A stretch of 64,000 nucleotides of DNA from Paulinella micropora (taxonomy: Eukaryota; Cercozoa; Imbricatea; Euglyphida; Paulinellidae): positions 67,001-131,000 of the forward strand of contig WBZZ01004731.1 of assembly GCA_019918135.1 (NCBI GenBank), read 5' to 3'. The notes under the pieces are model-generated. The model had not been told where the DNA came from. It ran no database searches and saw nothing but the letters and a program-made list of their open reading frames with translations. Below are positions 26,035-35,211 of the stretch, in pieces. The stretch's first letter is position 1. Every line of letters starts with the position of its first letter. The translations under genes were made by a program, and so were the position numbers.

Positions 26035-26984
26035 TTAAAACCTTAACCCGCTCAGTTCTACTAAATCGTCATTTGGCAGCAATTCGTACGGGGGGTAGCT
26101 CACGACAGGTACTTTACAGTTCTCGAGAGCGGTGATGGACGCCGAGTCTGCGAACACATCGTGGACTTTAGAAACAGAAAAAGGGGGAAAGATTTTCCAG
26201 GAAAACATACGCACAAAATAATTCGGCGCGAATTCGTGTTCAAGAAAAAAAAGTCCACTTTGCACAAAACGCAGCCGTGAGGAAGACGCCCCCCCCTCCC
26301 CTCCCCCTCTCCTAGCTCTCAGTGCCAAAGTCTCAATTTTGTCGAAACTGTGGAGAATTTTTTATTAATGTTTTGTACACCGGCAAAGCGCGTCCCTGCC
26401 CTCTCCCTCCTAGTTCTCTTGTCAAGCTTTAATTTAGCGTATTTTTACAATTCCTGGCGCGCGCTCCCTCTTCTCCCTTGTTGAGACTCCGGCTGAACGA
26501 GTTCTGGAGGATTTTTTGGTACTTTCTTGATTGCGCTTTTAGCGAAGGCGGCTTGGCGGTGTGTGCATGTGATATGGTCGAAAAAGGCAGCGTTTCCAGG
26601 CTTTTCTGGCAATACCGCATTTTTGGCCATATCATTCCGGGCGCACACATATGCAAATTTGGCGACAAAGTTTGTGCAAAAAAAGAAGAGAGAAAGAGAA
26701 AGAGAAAAATCCTCTTGCTGAAAAAAAAGGGGAGGGAGAACGGAGGGAAGAGGGGAGAGGGAGGGAAGAGGGAGGGAAGAGGGAGGAAAACCCTCCCCTC
26801 CCCCCCTCCCCCGTCTGTTTCTTTGGTTGTCGGGCAAAAAAAAACTTTTTTTCTTTTTTTTCATAATTTTCATATTTCTTTGACTTTGTGCAAAAAATGT
26901 ACAAATTTTTTTTTAATAAAATCTTTGACAAAAGTTTTAAGACACTGAGGCGCAATCTGTACCAGCAATGTCAACGGGGGTCGT
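26035..26984. repeat. Repeat-rich region with dispersed blocks
   Basis: It holds one copy of the CTCTCAGTGCCAAAG block near 26312, a CAAGCTTTAATTTAGCGTATT block near 26424-26448 with the CCTGGCGCGCGCTCCC follow-on, and AAATTTGGCGACAAAG near 26657. Purine runs are at 26690-26800. A minus-strand frame at 26035-26328 ends SYPPYELLPNDDLVELSGLR and may be a gene scrap, with too little support to call. Confidence 0.4.
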
Positions 26985-27689
26985 GTTGCCAAATTTAGCC
27001 CCCGGCACCGACGGTCGCCAACAGGTTCTCCATGCGTACGGTTACTAGCCGCCACCAGCGGTCTTCGTCGAAAGCACCCAGCACGGCGGTTGAGAGGCCG
27101 TTCAGGAGCCGCGACGTGCCGACAAAGCTGTTCCACGGTACGTGTGACGTCCCGGCAGCCTGCCGTGCAGTCCTGTCCCTTCTGGTATAAATGAGATAAG
27201 CGAGTAATCTGGCCGCTTAGGTAGTCCGCTAAGAGCAGGCGCAGTTGTGCGCCCTCCTGCCACGGCCGTTGCTGCGGCAGCAGGCAACGGCCGTGGAACG
27301 GGGCCCGCATGCAGCTGTACAAAGGCCCCGAGCCACCGCGGCTGGGCCAAGCACGCAAGAGCATGTAGCTGCCCCTGACGTAGGCCGACATTTGCGCCTG
27401 ACAGCAGCAGCGCTGCCAGTCGTTGCAATGAGCCGCGCGACAGCCCCGGAAAGTGCTCGGCGCCAGGCTCGATCGCTAGCTGGTCCTGGCAGGCCGACAC
27501 CAGGAGCTTGTACGCATTAGCACACCCGTGTAACTCGAGCACTCGCAGCGCGCGGCAGCCCAGACCTCCCACGCCCACTGCCCTGCGATGCCAATCGCGG
27601 CATGTCTCGCTCAGCGCCGGCAAGTCTCTGCAGCCAAGGCTCAGCGTCAGGTGCTGATAAATTACACCACCTCGATCGAACGCCGCCAT
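26985..27689 (-). pseudogene. F-box/LRR protein remnant
   Basis: From an ATG at 27689 the minus strand reads MAAFDRGGVIYQHLTLSLGC followed by RDLPALSETCRDWHRRAV, an F-box pattern (hydrophobic helix, D-L, C-R-x-W). LRR-like text follows (LRVLELHGCANAYKLLVSAC; LQRLAALLLSGANVG). Protein-like sequence continues in other frames down to about 26985. The locus looks broken in about two places. It is a cousin of the intact F-box/LRR gene at 19606-20721 rather than a recent copy. Confidence 0.55.
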
Positions 27690-27919
27690 CTGTCTTTGAG
27701 TGCGCGCCAAACTTTGCCCCGCACCGGTTTGCACGTACCTCTCCCCCCTGAGTTTTTTTGCGCTTTTTTCTTTTTTGTTGCTGCTAGACAAAAGGCGGGG
27801 GAGACACAAAGACCAAATTTGCGACTGGGGGCTGGCGGGGGTTCCGAACGTAGGCACACGCTCACTTTGTCGAAGACAACAAATGCAAAACTTTGTTGGG
27901 GGATTTTTTTTTAATTAAA

Positions 27920-28127
27920 TTTTTGTTGTAGCTTCTGCGCCCTTCCCCTCTCCCTTCCCCTTGTTCTTTGAGCCCCCCGGGCTCAGGGGGCTCAGAGCGG
28001 GGGGGGGAAAGGGGGGTGCCCCCCCCCCTCTCCCATTTTTTCTTCCCTCCCACTTGAGCCCCTGAGCCCGGGGGGCTCAAAGAACAAGGGAAAGGGAGAG
28101 GGGAAGGGCGCAGAAGCTACAACAAAA
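27920..28127. repeat. Large foldback inverted repeat, arms about 73 bases
   Basis: The left arm (about 27920-27995) starts TTTTTGTTGTAGCTTCTGCG and runs through CCCTTCCCCTCTCCC to GAGCCCCCCGGGCTCAGGGG. The right arm (about 28054-28127) is its reverse complement with only a few mismatches. The loop is about 55-60 bases of G and C runs. The inner end of each arm is a copy of the dispersed GAGCCCCCC hairpin. It could be a foldback transposable element, a recombination product or a replication-related dyad. Confidence 0.85.
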
Positions 28128-28605
28128 AAAAATAAATACATGAAACGCCTCAACTAAGCACCCCCCCCCCTCCTTATTTTTGTCCAATCTCTCATACGGG
28201 GGGATGGCTAAACACAGAGCTGGAGATCTTTAGGTTTATGTACGCACTGGTTCTCGTCCCAAAACCCAGTTCGCTTGGGTGGGCTAGAGAGGGGTTACCT
28301 TCCCAAGAATTGTTATTAAGATTTCAATGCAGCTCTCAGTGCCAAGTGTAACATTTTGTCAAGCTTTTAATTAAAACATTTCTTTTTTTTTGCAAAACAG
28401 CACAATTTAGCGCTAAATTAACGGGCCGCTCCGGCCTAAAAAAGAGAAAGCAGCATGGAGGCGCGCAGCAACCCCCACCGCCCGGTTGTGAGTGGCTTTC
28501 CGCCTGCGAACGCTGCTACACGAAGGAAGTCGCTGGAGCACGATGCGTAAGATGTACAGAAATAGAAAAAAAATATGAAAAATGAAATTATTTTTAATGG
28601 CCAAG
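28128..28605. repeat. Non-coding with dispersed repeat block
   Basis: A CTCTCAGTGCCAAGTGTAAC block near 28331 continues to TCAAGCTTTTAATTAAAACA, and a small palindrome AATTTAGCGCTAAATT is at about 28406. No gene is supported. Confidence 0.4.
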
Positions 28606-28890
28606 CTATGGCACGGACAGGACGCAGTCGGAGTAGTAGTGAGGCCCTTGTCCTCCCGGCACATAAACCACCGCCCATCCATCCGCCGCAGAGTTGTGCT
28701 GGAGCACGTTGCGCAAGACGGAATATATTTGCAGGTGCTGCCGCTCCAGAAAGCATGGCAAGGAAGCTTTACAATCATGCCTTGTTGTGCCGGCGCAGGT
28801 GGTTACACAAGAAATTGCGTCGATAGCCAAGGCATCATGATAAAGCTTTCCATCACGTTGAACTTCCAAGAGAAGCACAGCTGTGTGCAT
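28606..28890 (-). CDS. Possible small protein or gene remnant
   Basis: A 94-residue frame from an ATG at 28890 has mixed protein-like composition with six cysteines. Its beginning (HTAVLLLEVQRDGKLYHDA) and DNA around 28860-28885 loosely echo the 3' end of the YWxxWxG family genes (GAACTTCCAAGAG). It may be a relic of that family between two dispersed repeats. Support is weak. Confidence 0.25.
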   Translation of the reverse strand: MHTAVLLLEVQRDGKLYHDALAIDAISCVTTCAGTTRHDCKASLPCFLERQHLQIYSVLRNVLQHNSAADGWAVVYVPGGQGPHYYSDCVLSVP

Positions 28891-30306
28891 CAGGAGCTGG
28901 TTCCGTGTAAGACCGTCGAGCTTTAATTCAGCGTATTTTTTTTTTGCACTTTCTTGGCGCGCCCTCCCTTCTCCCCTCCCTTTGTTTCTCCCTTTGTTTT
29001 CCCCGTCCCCCGTTCCCCCCCCGTTCCCCCCTCCTTCCCTCTCTTTCCCCCTCTCCTCTCTCTCTCTCTCTTGTTTCTTACAGGAATTTGTCGTCAAATG
29101 TGTATGTGCGCGTATTTCCCGGGAAAAGGGACGGCGCGCCAGAATTGTGCCCCGCCGATCAAAAAAGTTTTTTTGGGCACCCTTCCCCTTGGAAGAGACA
29201 GGGGGCCGAGGGGAGGGGGAAAGGGGGAGAGAGAAGGAAGGGAGAGAGGGGGGAGGGGAAAACGGGGGGAAAGGGAAAACGGAGGGAGAGGGGAAAGATG
29301 TGGAGAGAGAGGGGAGGAGAAGTGGGGAAGGGGGGGGGCGCCCCCCGTTCTCTACTCCTCTTCCCCCCCCCCTCCCCTTTCCCTCTCCCCCCCCTCCTCT
29401 TTCTCTCGCTCTTTGTCTCTCTTCTTTCTTACGTGGAATTTGTCGCCAAATGTGCATATTTCCCGGGGAAAGGGGGAAGCGCGCCAGAATTGTGCCCCCC
29501 CCCCATCAAAAAGTTTTTTTCGAGCAAATCTCCCCTCGAGAGAGGCCGGGGGAGAGGGAGCGCCCCTCTCCCACGTTTTCCCCTCCCCCCCCCCCCCGTT
29601 TCCCCCGCCCCCCCCCTGGACAGGTCTGCCTTTTCGCTCACGAGTGTTGTGCGCAACCTGGCGACCCAGATAGTGTGCGCTGAAGGCAGTTGTAGACACG
29701 ACTGTCGTGCGACTGGAAAAATTTAACGACTCTGTCCCCCAGCGCCACGAGCTGCCAGTGGAGCGGGAGCCCTGTTCAAACTGCGCCCACTGCGCCGGCG
29801 GGTCGCCTCGATAACTCTTCTCTCTCCCTAGTTCTCAGTGCTAAGTGTAAAACCGTTAGAGCTCCTTCGTCCCCCCAATCTTCCAATGAAAAGTCCCCCG
29901 CGAAATCGTCCGTGTTGAACGAACTGCCAAAGCATCCCCACTCGGGCGGGTCTGTCACAAGGGTCTGCGGCTTGGCGGCCGGCTCGGATTGGAATCTCGA
30001 GGGGTTGAACGCCCCCAGAGACCGGCAGGCAACTGGAAGGGAGAAAGGGGGCAAGGGGAAAGAGAGGGAAAGGGGGGGGAGGGGGAGTAGGGGCGGCCCC
30101 CATCCCAGTTTTCCCCTCCCCCAGTTCTCCCTTCTCCCCCATCCTTGTGTTCCCTCCCTCCTAATTATCAGGTGACAAATTTGGCTTTAATTAAAAACTT
30201 ACAGCAAGGATTTCTCTTGCTACACACAAGATGTCGAACGAGGTTGCTCACGTGGGGCGCCCAAGCCGCCGCTAGCGCGGGATGAAGGGGGGGCTCGAGG
30301 GGGCTT

Positions 30307-30339
<33 letters not shown>

Positions 30340-30342
30340 CTC
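28891..30342. repeat. Repeat-rich, gene-poor region
   Basis: Two diverged copies of a block GGAATTTGTCG(T/C)CAAATG followed by TTTCCCGGG and GCGCCAGAATTGTGCCCC occur near 29083 and 29429. Purine and pyrimidine runs and a C run of about 30 bases (30309-30338) are present. A minus-strand frame at 29776-30054 has an acidic patch (FNTDDFAGDFSLEDWGDEGA) that may be the end of a lost gene. A dispersed CTCAGTGCTAAGTGTAA block lies near 29834. Confidence 0.4.
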
Positions 30343-31608
30343 TTAGCTTCTTTCTGTTCTTATCGGTATTCTCCTAGGTCTGGCCTGCCTGATGCTTTCT
30401 TGGCTAGGAAAACTGATACAGGAGATGGCGAGATGCCGAGAACTTTTACCCAGAGCTTGCCGAGCCTGCGCTGGTTCCTGCCAAATGTTGGTCGAAACCT
30501 CGAGAGCCACGAGGTGTCGTCTTTTTGTTTCAAGCCATTGCCTAATTTCTGTGGCTACGTCTTTGTCCACTTGGCCCGCTAGCACCCGTAACCGTTTCAG
30601 GCTAGGGGCGTTGGCCAACAACATCTGGATCACGGAAGCTTGCAAACGAACCGTGCCCTGCCTGACGATGAGTATATGTAATTTTTTAAGTTCAGGCAAC
30701 TCTGGCAAACATGCCAGACCAAGCGTGTCTATTTCTAGGCTGTGCAGGTCTGCCATAAAGGCTGGCACGAATGCTTTCTTGCCAGGCTGTACGTGGCATT
30801 GACGCAAGGTCAAGTGCTTGAGTTTCTTTGTGTTTTGAAAGATAATAGGGCTATGAAAAGCGCACTGGTTGAGGCACAAGTCTTGCAAATTCGGCGCTAG
30901 GCGCCAGGTGCCCTCGGCCAGCGCTGGGATGATGATATCGGCATTTTCTAGCGAGAGCCTGCGGAGCTTTGTGGCATTTTCTAGGTTGTAGAGCCAAGAC
31001 AAGGCAGTTTCCGGATGAAAAAAGTAGGCCTCCATAGACCGAGTGAAAGCAAGGGTTAGGCTCTCTAAGCGTGTGACAAGGTCGCCTGGCAGCCAGGAAG
31101 CGAGCGCATCAGAGCGTTCGAAGCGGCTACAGACATTGTACAGGGCCAGCGACGACAGCTGGGGTGTGTTAGCAGAATTAAGCCAGTTGGCAGAGGCCAG
31201 CTGCGACAAACCAGTTTTGCTGCATTGTTTCAGTACTAATTTTCGGAGCGCATGCAATGCTAGCTCGGTGGGCTTGATGGAGGCATCCAGCCAGTTCACT
31301 AACGAGAGCTCAAGCTCTTGCAGCTGAGCGCTCACTGGTTGCAGTTCCAACGACAACTTTGATTCCGACGGTTTAGAGCGCCCAACGCAATAATGTCTGG
31401 TCCGGTCCTTTAGGCTGAAGGCACGCAGTGACTGACACCTTCTGAGCAGGCCGTTGATTTCTGACAGATTATCCTTTAGTAAACTTTGTTTTCTGTATTG
31501 GAGCTTAAGACTCGCTAGGCCCGGCGCACACCGTTGGACAACGTTCTTTGAGCCCCCCGGACTCAGGGGGCTCAGGGGGGAGGATAAAGCCCGAGAGAAG
31601 AAGCTCAA
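30343..31608 (-). pseudogene. Leucine-rich-repeat protein, probably incomplete
   Basis: The open minus-strand frame gives about 400 residues of irregular leucine-rich repeats (LQELELSLVNWLDASI, LSSLALYNVCSRF, LRRLSLENADIIIPALAEG, LKHLTLRQCHVQPG, LKKLHILIVRQG). This resembles the FBD/F-box LRR style rather than the regular Cys-containing repeats at 19606-20721. No good start codon is visible and its upstream end lies in a dispersed repeat at 31544-31575, so the gene looks incomplete. Inferred role: substrate binding in a ubiquitin ligase or another scaffold. Confidence 0.55.
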
Positions 31609-33351
31609 ACCCGCGCCGTCTCATTGGAAGTCACTCGCGCCCTCTGCTTCTCCCTGCCCCTTCTCTCTACCGCTCCTGGTTTTCAGTGTCAAGTGTAAGA
31701 CTTTTTCGAGTTTTAATTAAAATCTCGGGTGATATTGCGCATGAATTCGCCATACGAAGGAAAACTCCCTTTGTCTTCTTCTTTAAAAAACTCAGTGGTC
31801 ATAATCTTCTCCTCAGCAGTTTGGAGATCTGGTAAATCCGGGGGTTGGAAAAGAAAAGAAAAAAAAAACCGCCTGAGCAGGGGGTTGGGGTTGTCGGAGC
31901 GGGGGCTCGGTGCCCAGCGAGCTCCGACTCAGCACCCATATCCCCACCGGGGTAGGGGTGCGTGTTCAGAATTTCAGGGACGGGGTTTTTACGCACATCC
32001 CTCACTCCCCTTACCTCTTGTTAAAGTTCGAAAAATCAAAAATTCTAAATTCATCAAGACAGAAAAAAGACAAAAAATAGAATGAAGTGAGTGGCTGGCG
32101 AAAAGGTCTCTGGGGGAAGGCGGGTTGGCCACTGCGCCGTTCCAGAGACCCCCGCCTAGGCCCGCGTCGATAGAGGGGTCAGCTGCTTATCCTCTCCTCT
32201 TAAGCCAAGAGAGCTAGCAAATCAAATAAGAGAGAAAACACAAGAGAAAAGAAAGAGGTGAATGGGATAAAGAAAGTAAAAAAAGAAAGAGGGGTCTCGT
32301 TCTGACGAAACCCATACAAAACCTCACGTCTATGCTTTTCTTTCAGCGTTACGCACACAAATCCCTGTACAGTTTCTTTTTCTCAAGGCAAACACAAACC
32401 CAAAAACTCCCCCCTTACGCTAGTCTGCCAATTGGGTTTTGAAAAAGACAGAGGAAGATTAGAACGAAGATGAAGAGTGACAGAAAAAAAAGAAGGGGAG
32501 GGGAAAGGATTTGTTTTTAGCAAACAAACGTCCAAAGCCCGGCTCTTACGCGATGCTGATTTACATTTGCGCCCCTCCCTCCCTTCCTTCCGCTGGTCTT
32601 TTGAACAGAAGACAAGACCATTTCACTTTTTTCATCTCCTTTCCTTTTTATTTTCCGGATTAAAACTGTTTATTATCTGGGCCATAAAAGGCAAATTCTT
32701 GACACGCGCTGGAGCGAAGCCCGGCCCCGCCCGAGCTAGGGCTCAGGGCGCTCAGACGGGGCGCCATTAATTTTTTTTGTACATTCCTAGCGCGACCCTG
32801 CCTCTCCCCCTTTCCACTCCCGCTCCCTATTCTCAGACGGGGACTAAGACAATTTATGCTTCCTCCTCCCCAGCTTTTTCCCTCTTCCGCTCCCAGTTTT
32901 CAGTGCCAGGTGTAAGACCGTCGAGCTTTAATTAAAAAAGAAATTCGCACTTTTTGTCGCCCCCTTCCCTCTCCCGATTCTCAGACGGGGGACTTCTTGG
33001 CGCCCCGAGTAAAAGAGCGCACTTGCACCAAAGCCCCCGCTCCGACATCCCCGACTCCCGGCTCAGGCAGGGGTTTTTGGGGTACCAAAAAAAACACCGC
33101 CACCCCCCCCCCCCCCCCTGCAGTTTATGTCTCAGCGCCTCTAGAGAAACCGTGACATGGCGCTGGAGAGCTGCTAGGTCCCGCCCGAGCTAGGGCTCAG
33201 TGCGCTCAGACGGGGGCGCACTTGCGTGGTGCGTGCAAGTTTTTAGGCTAGGTGGGGGGGGATGCCCCCCCACCTTCTCCCCCCCCCCCCCCCTAAGCGC
33301 CCTCTCTCTCCTTCTCTCCCCTTCCCCCGCCCGGGGGGGGGGATTGTTGCT
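31609..33351. repeat. Long non-coding stretch with dispersed repeats and hairpins
   Basis: It holds copies of the CAGTGYCAAGTGTAAGAC...AGTTTTAATTAAAA block near 31684 and 32896. Other elements are GAGCTAGGGCTCAG(G/T)GCGCTCAGACGGGG at about 32732 and 33187, a GTCGGAGC/GCTCCGAC hairpin near 31893-31926, and a GGTCTCTGG/CCAGAGACC hairpin at 32105-32150. C/G runs close to 33350. No gene is seen on either strand. Confidence 0.5.
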
Positions 33352-34740
33352 CTAATAGTACTGCTTAATTATAGAACCTATCACGGCGTCTGGTAGACCA
33401 CGCTCTTGCAGCGCCCGTGTTGACCTTGGCGTAGGACGGTAGTTACTTAGTATTTTCCACACAAGGGGCGCTTGCTGTTGCAGACTGTCAAGTTTGCCTC
33501 CAAAAAACAGCTCGAAATATGGTTTGAGCACATCGCTCGCGTACATCCAGAAACTATTGGACAAATGCAACAGATTCGTTCCGTAGTGCTGGTCGGACGA
33601 CGTGGCTCTGCAGCAAAATACATCCCAAGCATACATCCACGCTCGGGCTGCGTGAAAGCTCGATTTAACTTTGATGTGTGGTTTGATCGACACCTGGCTC
33701 CAGGCACAAACACGACGCACGAAGGCGGTTTCAGGGTTTGTCACGTCCCAATCTTCTTCTTTGCTTGGTGCAGGTTCCGGACAAGGATAGAGGCCTAGCT
33801 CATGAAATTCAAAAAAATCGTCCCACTCTGCGCGGTTTTCTTGTATCTTCTTTTCCATGTGTTTAGCCGACTTGTACACTTCTGTTCGCCAATAATCCCA
33901 GAATCCCCATAGCAGCTCAATTCTGACTTTTCGAGCCACGCGATTGCGGGGAGCTCCGATGAAGACCTTGGCATCCCATTCGTACCCATCTTTTTCCTGC
34001 AGAAAGCTGTTGGTTGCAGCAGGGTTTTCTTGCCACTGCGTGTCGGTCGGTGCCTGTCCGTTTTGCCAAACAAACTGCAGAAGCTGCGCTAGGGGCAAGA
34101 AAAGCGCCCCGTCGGGAGACAGCGTTGACGGGCCCGACCGAAACACGGGCCGCAAGACCCGTGCTTCGGAGCCAGTCACTTGCTCGGACCCAGTTCGGTC
34201 TGCCAAGGTACGTAGCGCTTGTTGCACCAGCTCACCCAATCTAGATAGAGCCGCCTGTTGCGCCTCCTGGTAGCCAGTTTTAGTTTCCCGTACAAGCCGG
34301 CGCTCGAGTTTCTCCATGTCTGCACTTATTTTGCGGAATAAATGGTACTTGTTGTTGTCTCTTACCATGGCGCACAGTCTGCTACACACTGCAGCTATGT
34401 TTTCGTGCTGACATGGCGCCCCCTCGCCTTTGCTGTGTCGACATGACTTTTTTTTGCTTTTGGTCTGCAACAGGGAACCCTCAGGCACCACACGTCCTAA
34501 CTCTTGCAGGACCTGCCCTACGATGTTGCGCGTGAAGTAGTATTTTGTGTTAGACGCGGGTGTTGTTAGGAGTTCACTACTAAAATCGCCTGACAAGGAT
34601 TCAGTTAGGATGGCATAAGCGTCCAACGAGCACTCAGCGGGGCTAACAATACGAACCGGTTTATTAGCAGCAAACTCTGTTCCGAGTGTACATAGAGATT
34701 TGCGCAGGGCTTCTGTCACTTTTTCTTCTTGTTGCGTCAT
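33352..34740 (-). CDS. Protein of unknown function beside the replication genes
   Basis: The 462-residue protein starts at the ATG at 34740 (MTQQEEKVTEALRKSLCTLG); the frame above it is a CT-repeat artefact. The middle has a His/Cys cluster (CRHSKGEGAPCQHENIAAVC) that could bind a metal. A helical, charged region follows, and the C-terminal half is aromatic-rich (WGFWDYWRTEVYKSAKHMEK; WMYAWDVFCC). It ends with a possible small helix pair (LQERGLPDAVIGSIIKQYY). There is no signal peptide or membrane helix, so it is likely nuclear or virion-internal. It is on the same strand as the OBP-like helicase and primase and may share their function. No family is recognised. Confidence 0.7.
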   Translation of the reverse strand: MTQQEEKVTEALRKSLCTLGTEFAANKPVRIVSPAECSLDAYAILTESLSGDFSSELLTTPASNTKYYFTRNIVGQVLQELGRVVPEGSLLQTKSKKKSCRHSKGEGAPCQHENIAAVCSRLCAMVRDNNKYHLFRKISADMEKLERRLVRETKTGYQEAQQAALSRLGELVQQALRTLADRTGSEQVTGSEARVLRPVFRSGPSTLSPDGALFLPLAQLLQFVWQNGQAPTDTQWQENPAATNSFLQEKDGYEWDAKVFIGAPRNRVARKVRIELLWGFWDYWRTEVYKSAKHMEKKIQENRAEWDDFFEFHELGLYPCPEPAPSKEEDWDVTNPETAFVRRVCAWSQVSIKPHIKVKSSFHAARAWMYAWDVFCCRATSSDQHYGTNLLHLSNSFWMYASDVLKPYFELFFGGKLDSLQQQAPLVWKILSNYRPTPRSTRALQERGLPDAVIGSIIKQYY

Positions 34741-35211
34741 TCCAGAACCAGCGGTAGGAGACCTTGGGCAGGTCTCTCTCTCTCTCTCTCTCACTCCTCC
34801 TCGCATTTCTTGGGTATGGGCCCCCTTGCCCCTCCCTTTTTATTTCTTTCCCCCCTCCCCTCCCCAACGTAAGTGGTCATGTGGGGGGGGGAGGGGAGTG
34901 TTCCCCCCCCCCCCCTCCCTTCTGTTTCTCCCTCTCCCCTAGGGGAGGGAGCTCCCCCTTTTCAACCCCTGGCTTCCCTCAACATCTTTTTTTGCAAATA
35001 TCAAAGACAAGAATATGGCTTTTTTAATGAAACGAAAACGGGGGGAAGAGGGGTGGGGAGGGGCTAGATATTAAAACAACACACACACACACATTTCTTT
35101 TGCAAGTCCCAGCCGGCGCCAGCGGGCAGCCCCCTCCAGCGCCGTCTGAACTAACAGCGTGTGTCTTCTATATCATACGTCTCTTGTTGCCTTGGGCCTG
35201 TCATGTATATC
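34741..35211. other. Intergenic region with CT repeat and G/C runs
   Basis: (CT)n at 34770-34791, C/G runs at 34882-34917, an AT-rich segment with (CA)n at 35084-35093, and a TGTCTTCTATATCATACGTC stretch near 35161. TACGTCTCTTGTTG occurs twice (about 35176 and 35219). No gene is seen. Confidence 0.4.

Noticed and set aside
28883-29726. Three overlapping plus-strand frames over 700 bases long in the repeat region
   Set aside because: They consist almost wholly of Pro/Ser/Gly/Arg/Glu from purine and pyrimidine runs, all three frames are open at once, and they carry no family features.
32080-32230. Possible tRNA-like fold
   Set aside because: I looked for a tRNA cloverleaf (acceptor stem, T-loop GTTCRA) and found only a simple hairpin; no tRNA or rRNA gene is supported in the window.
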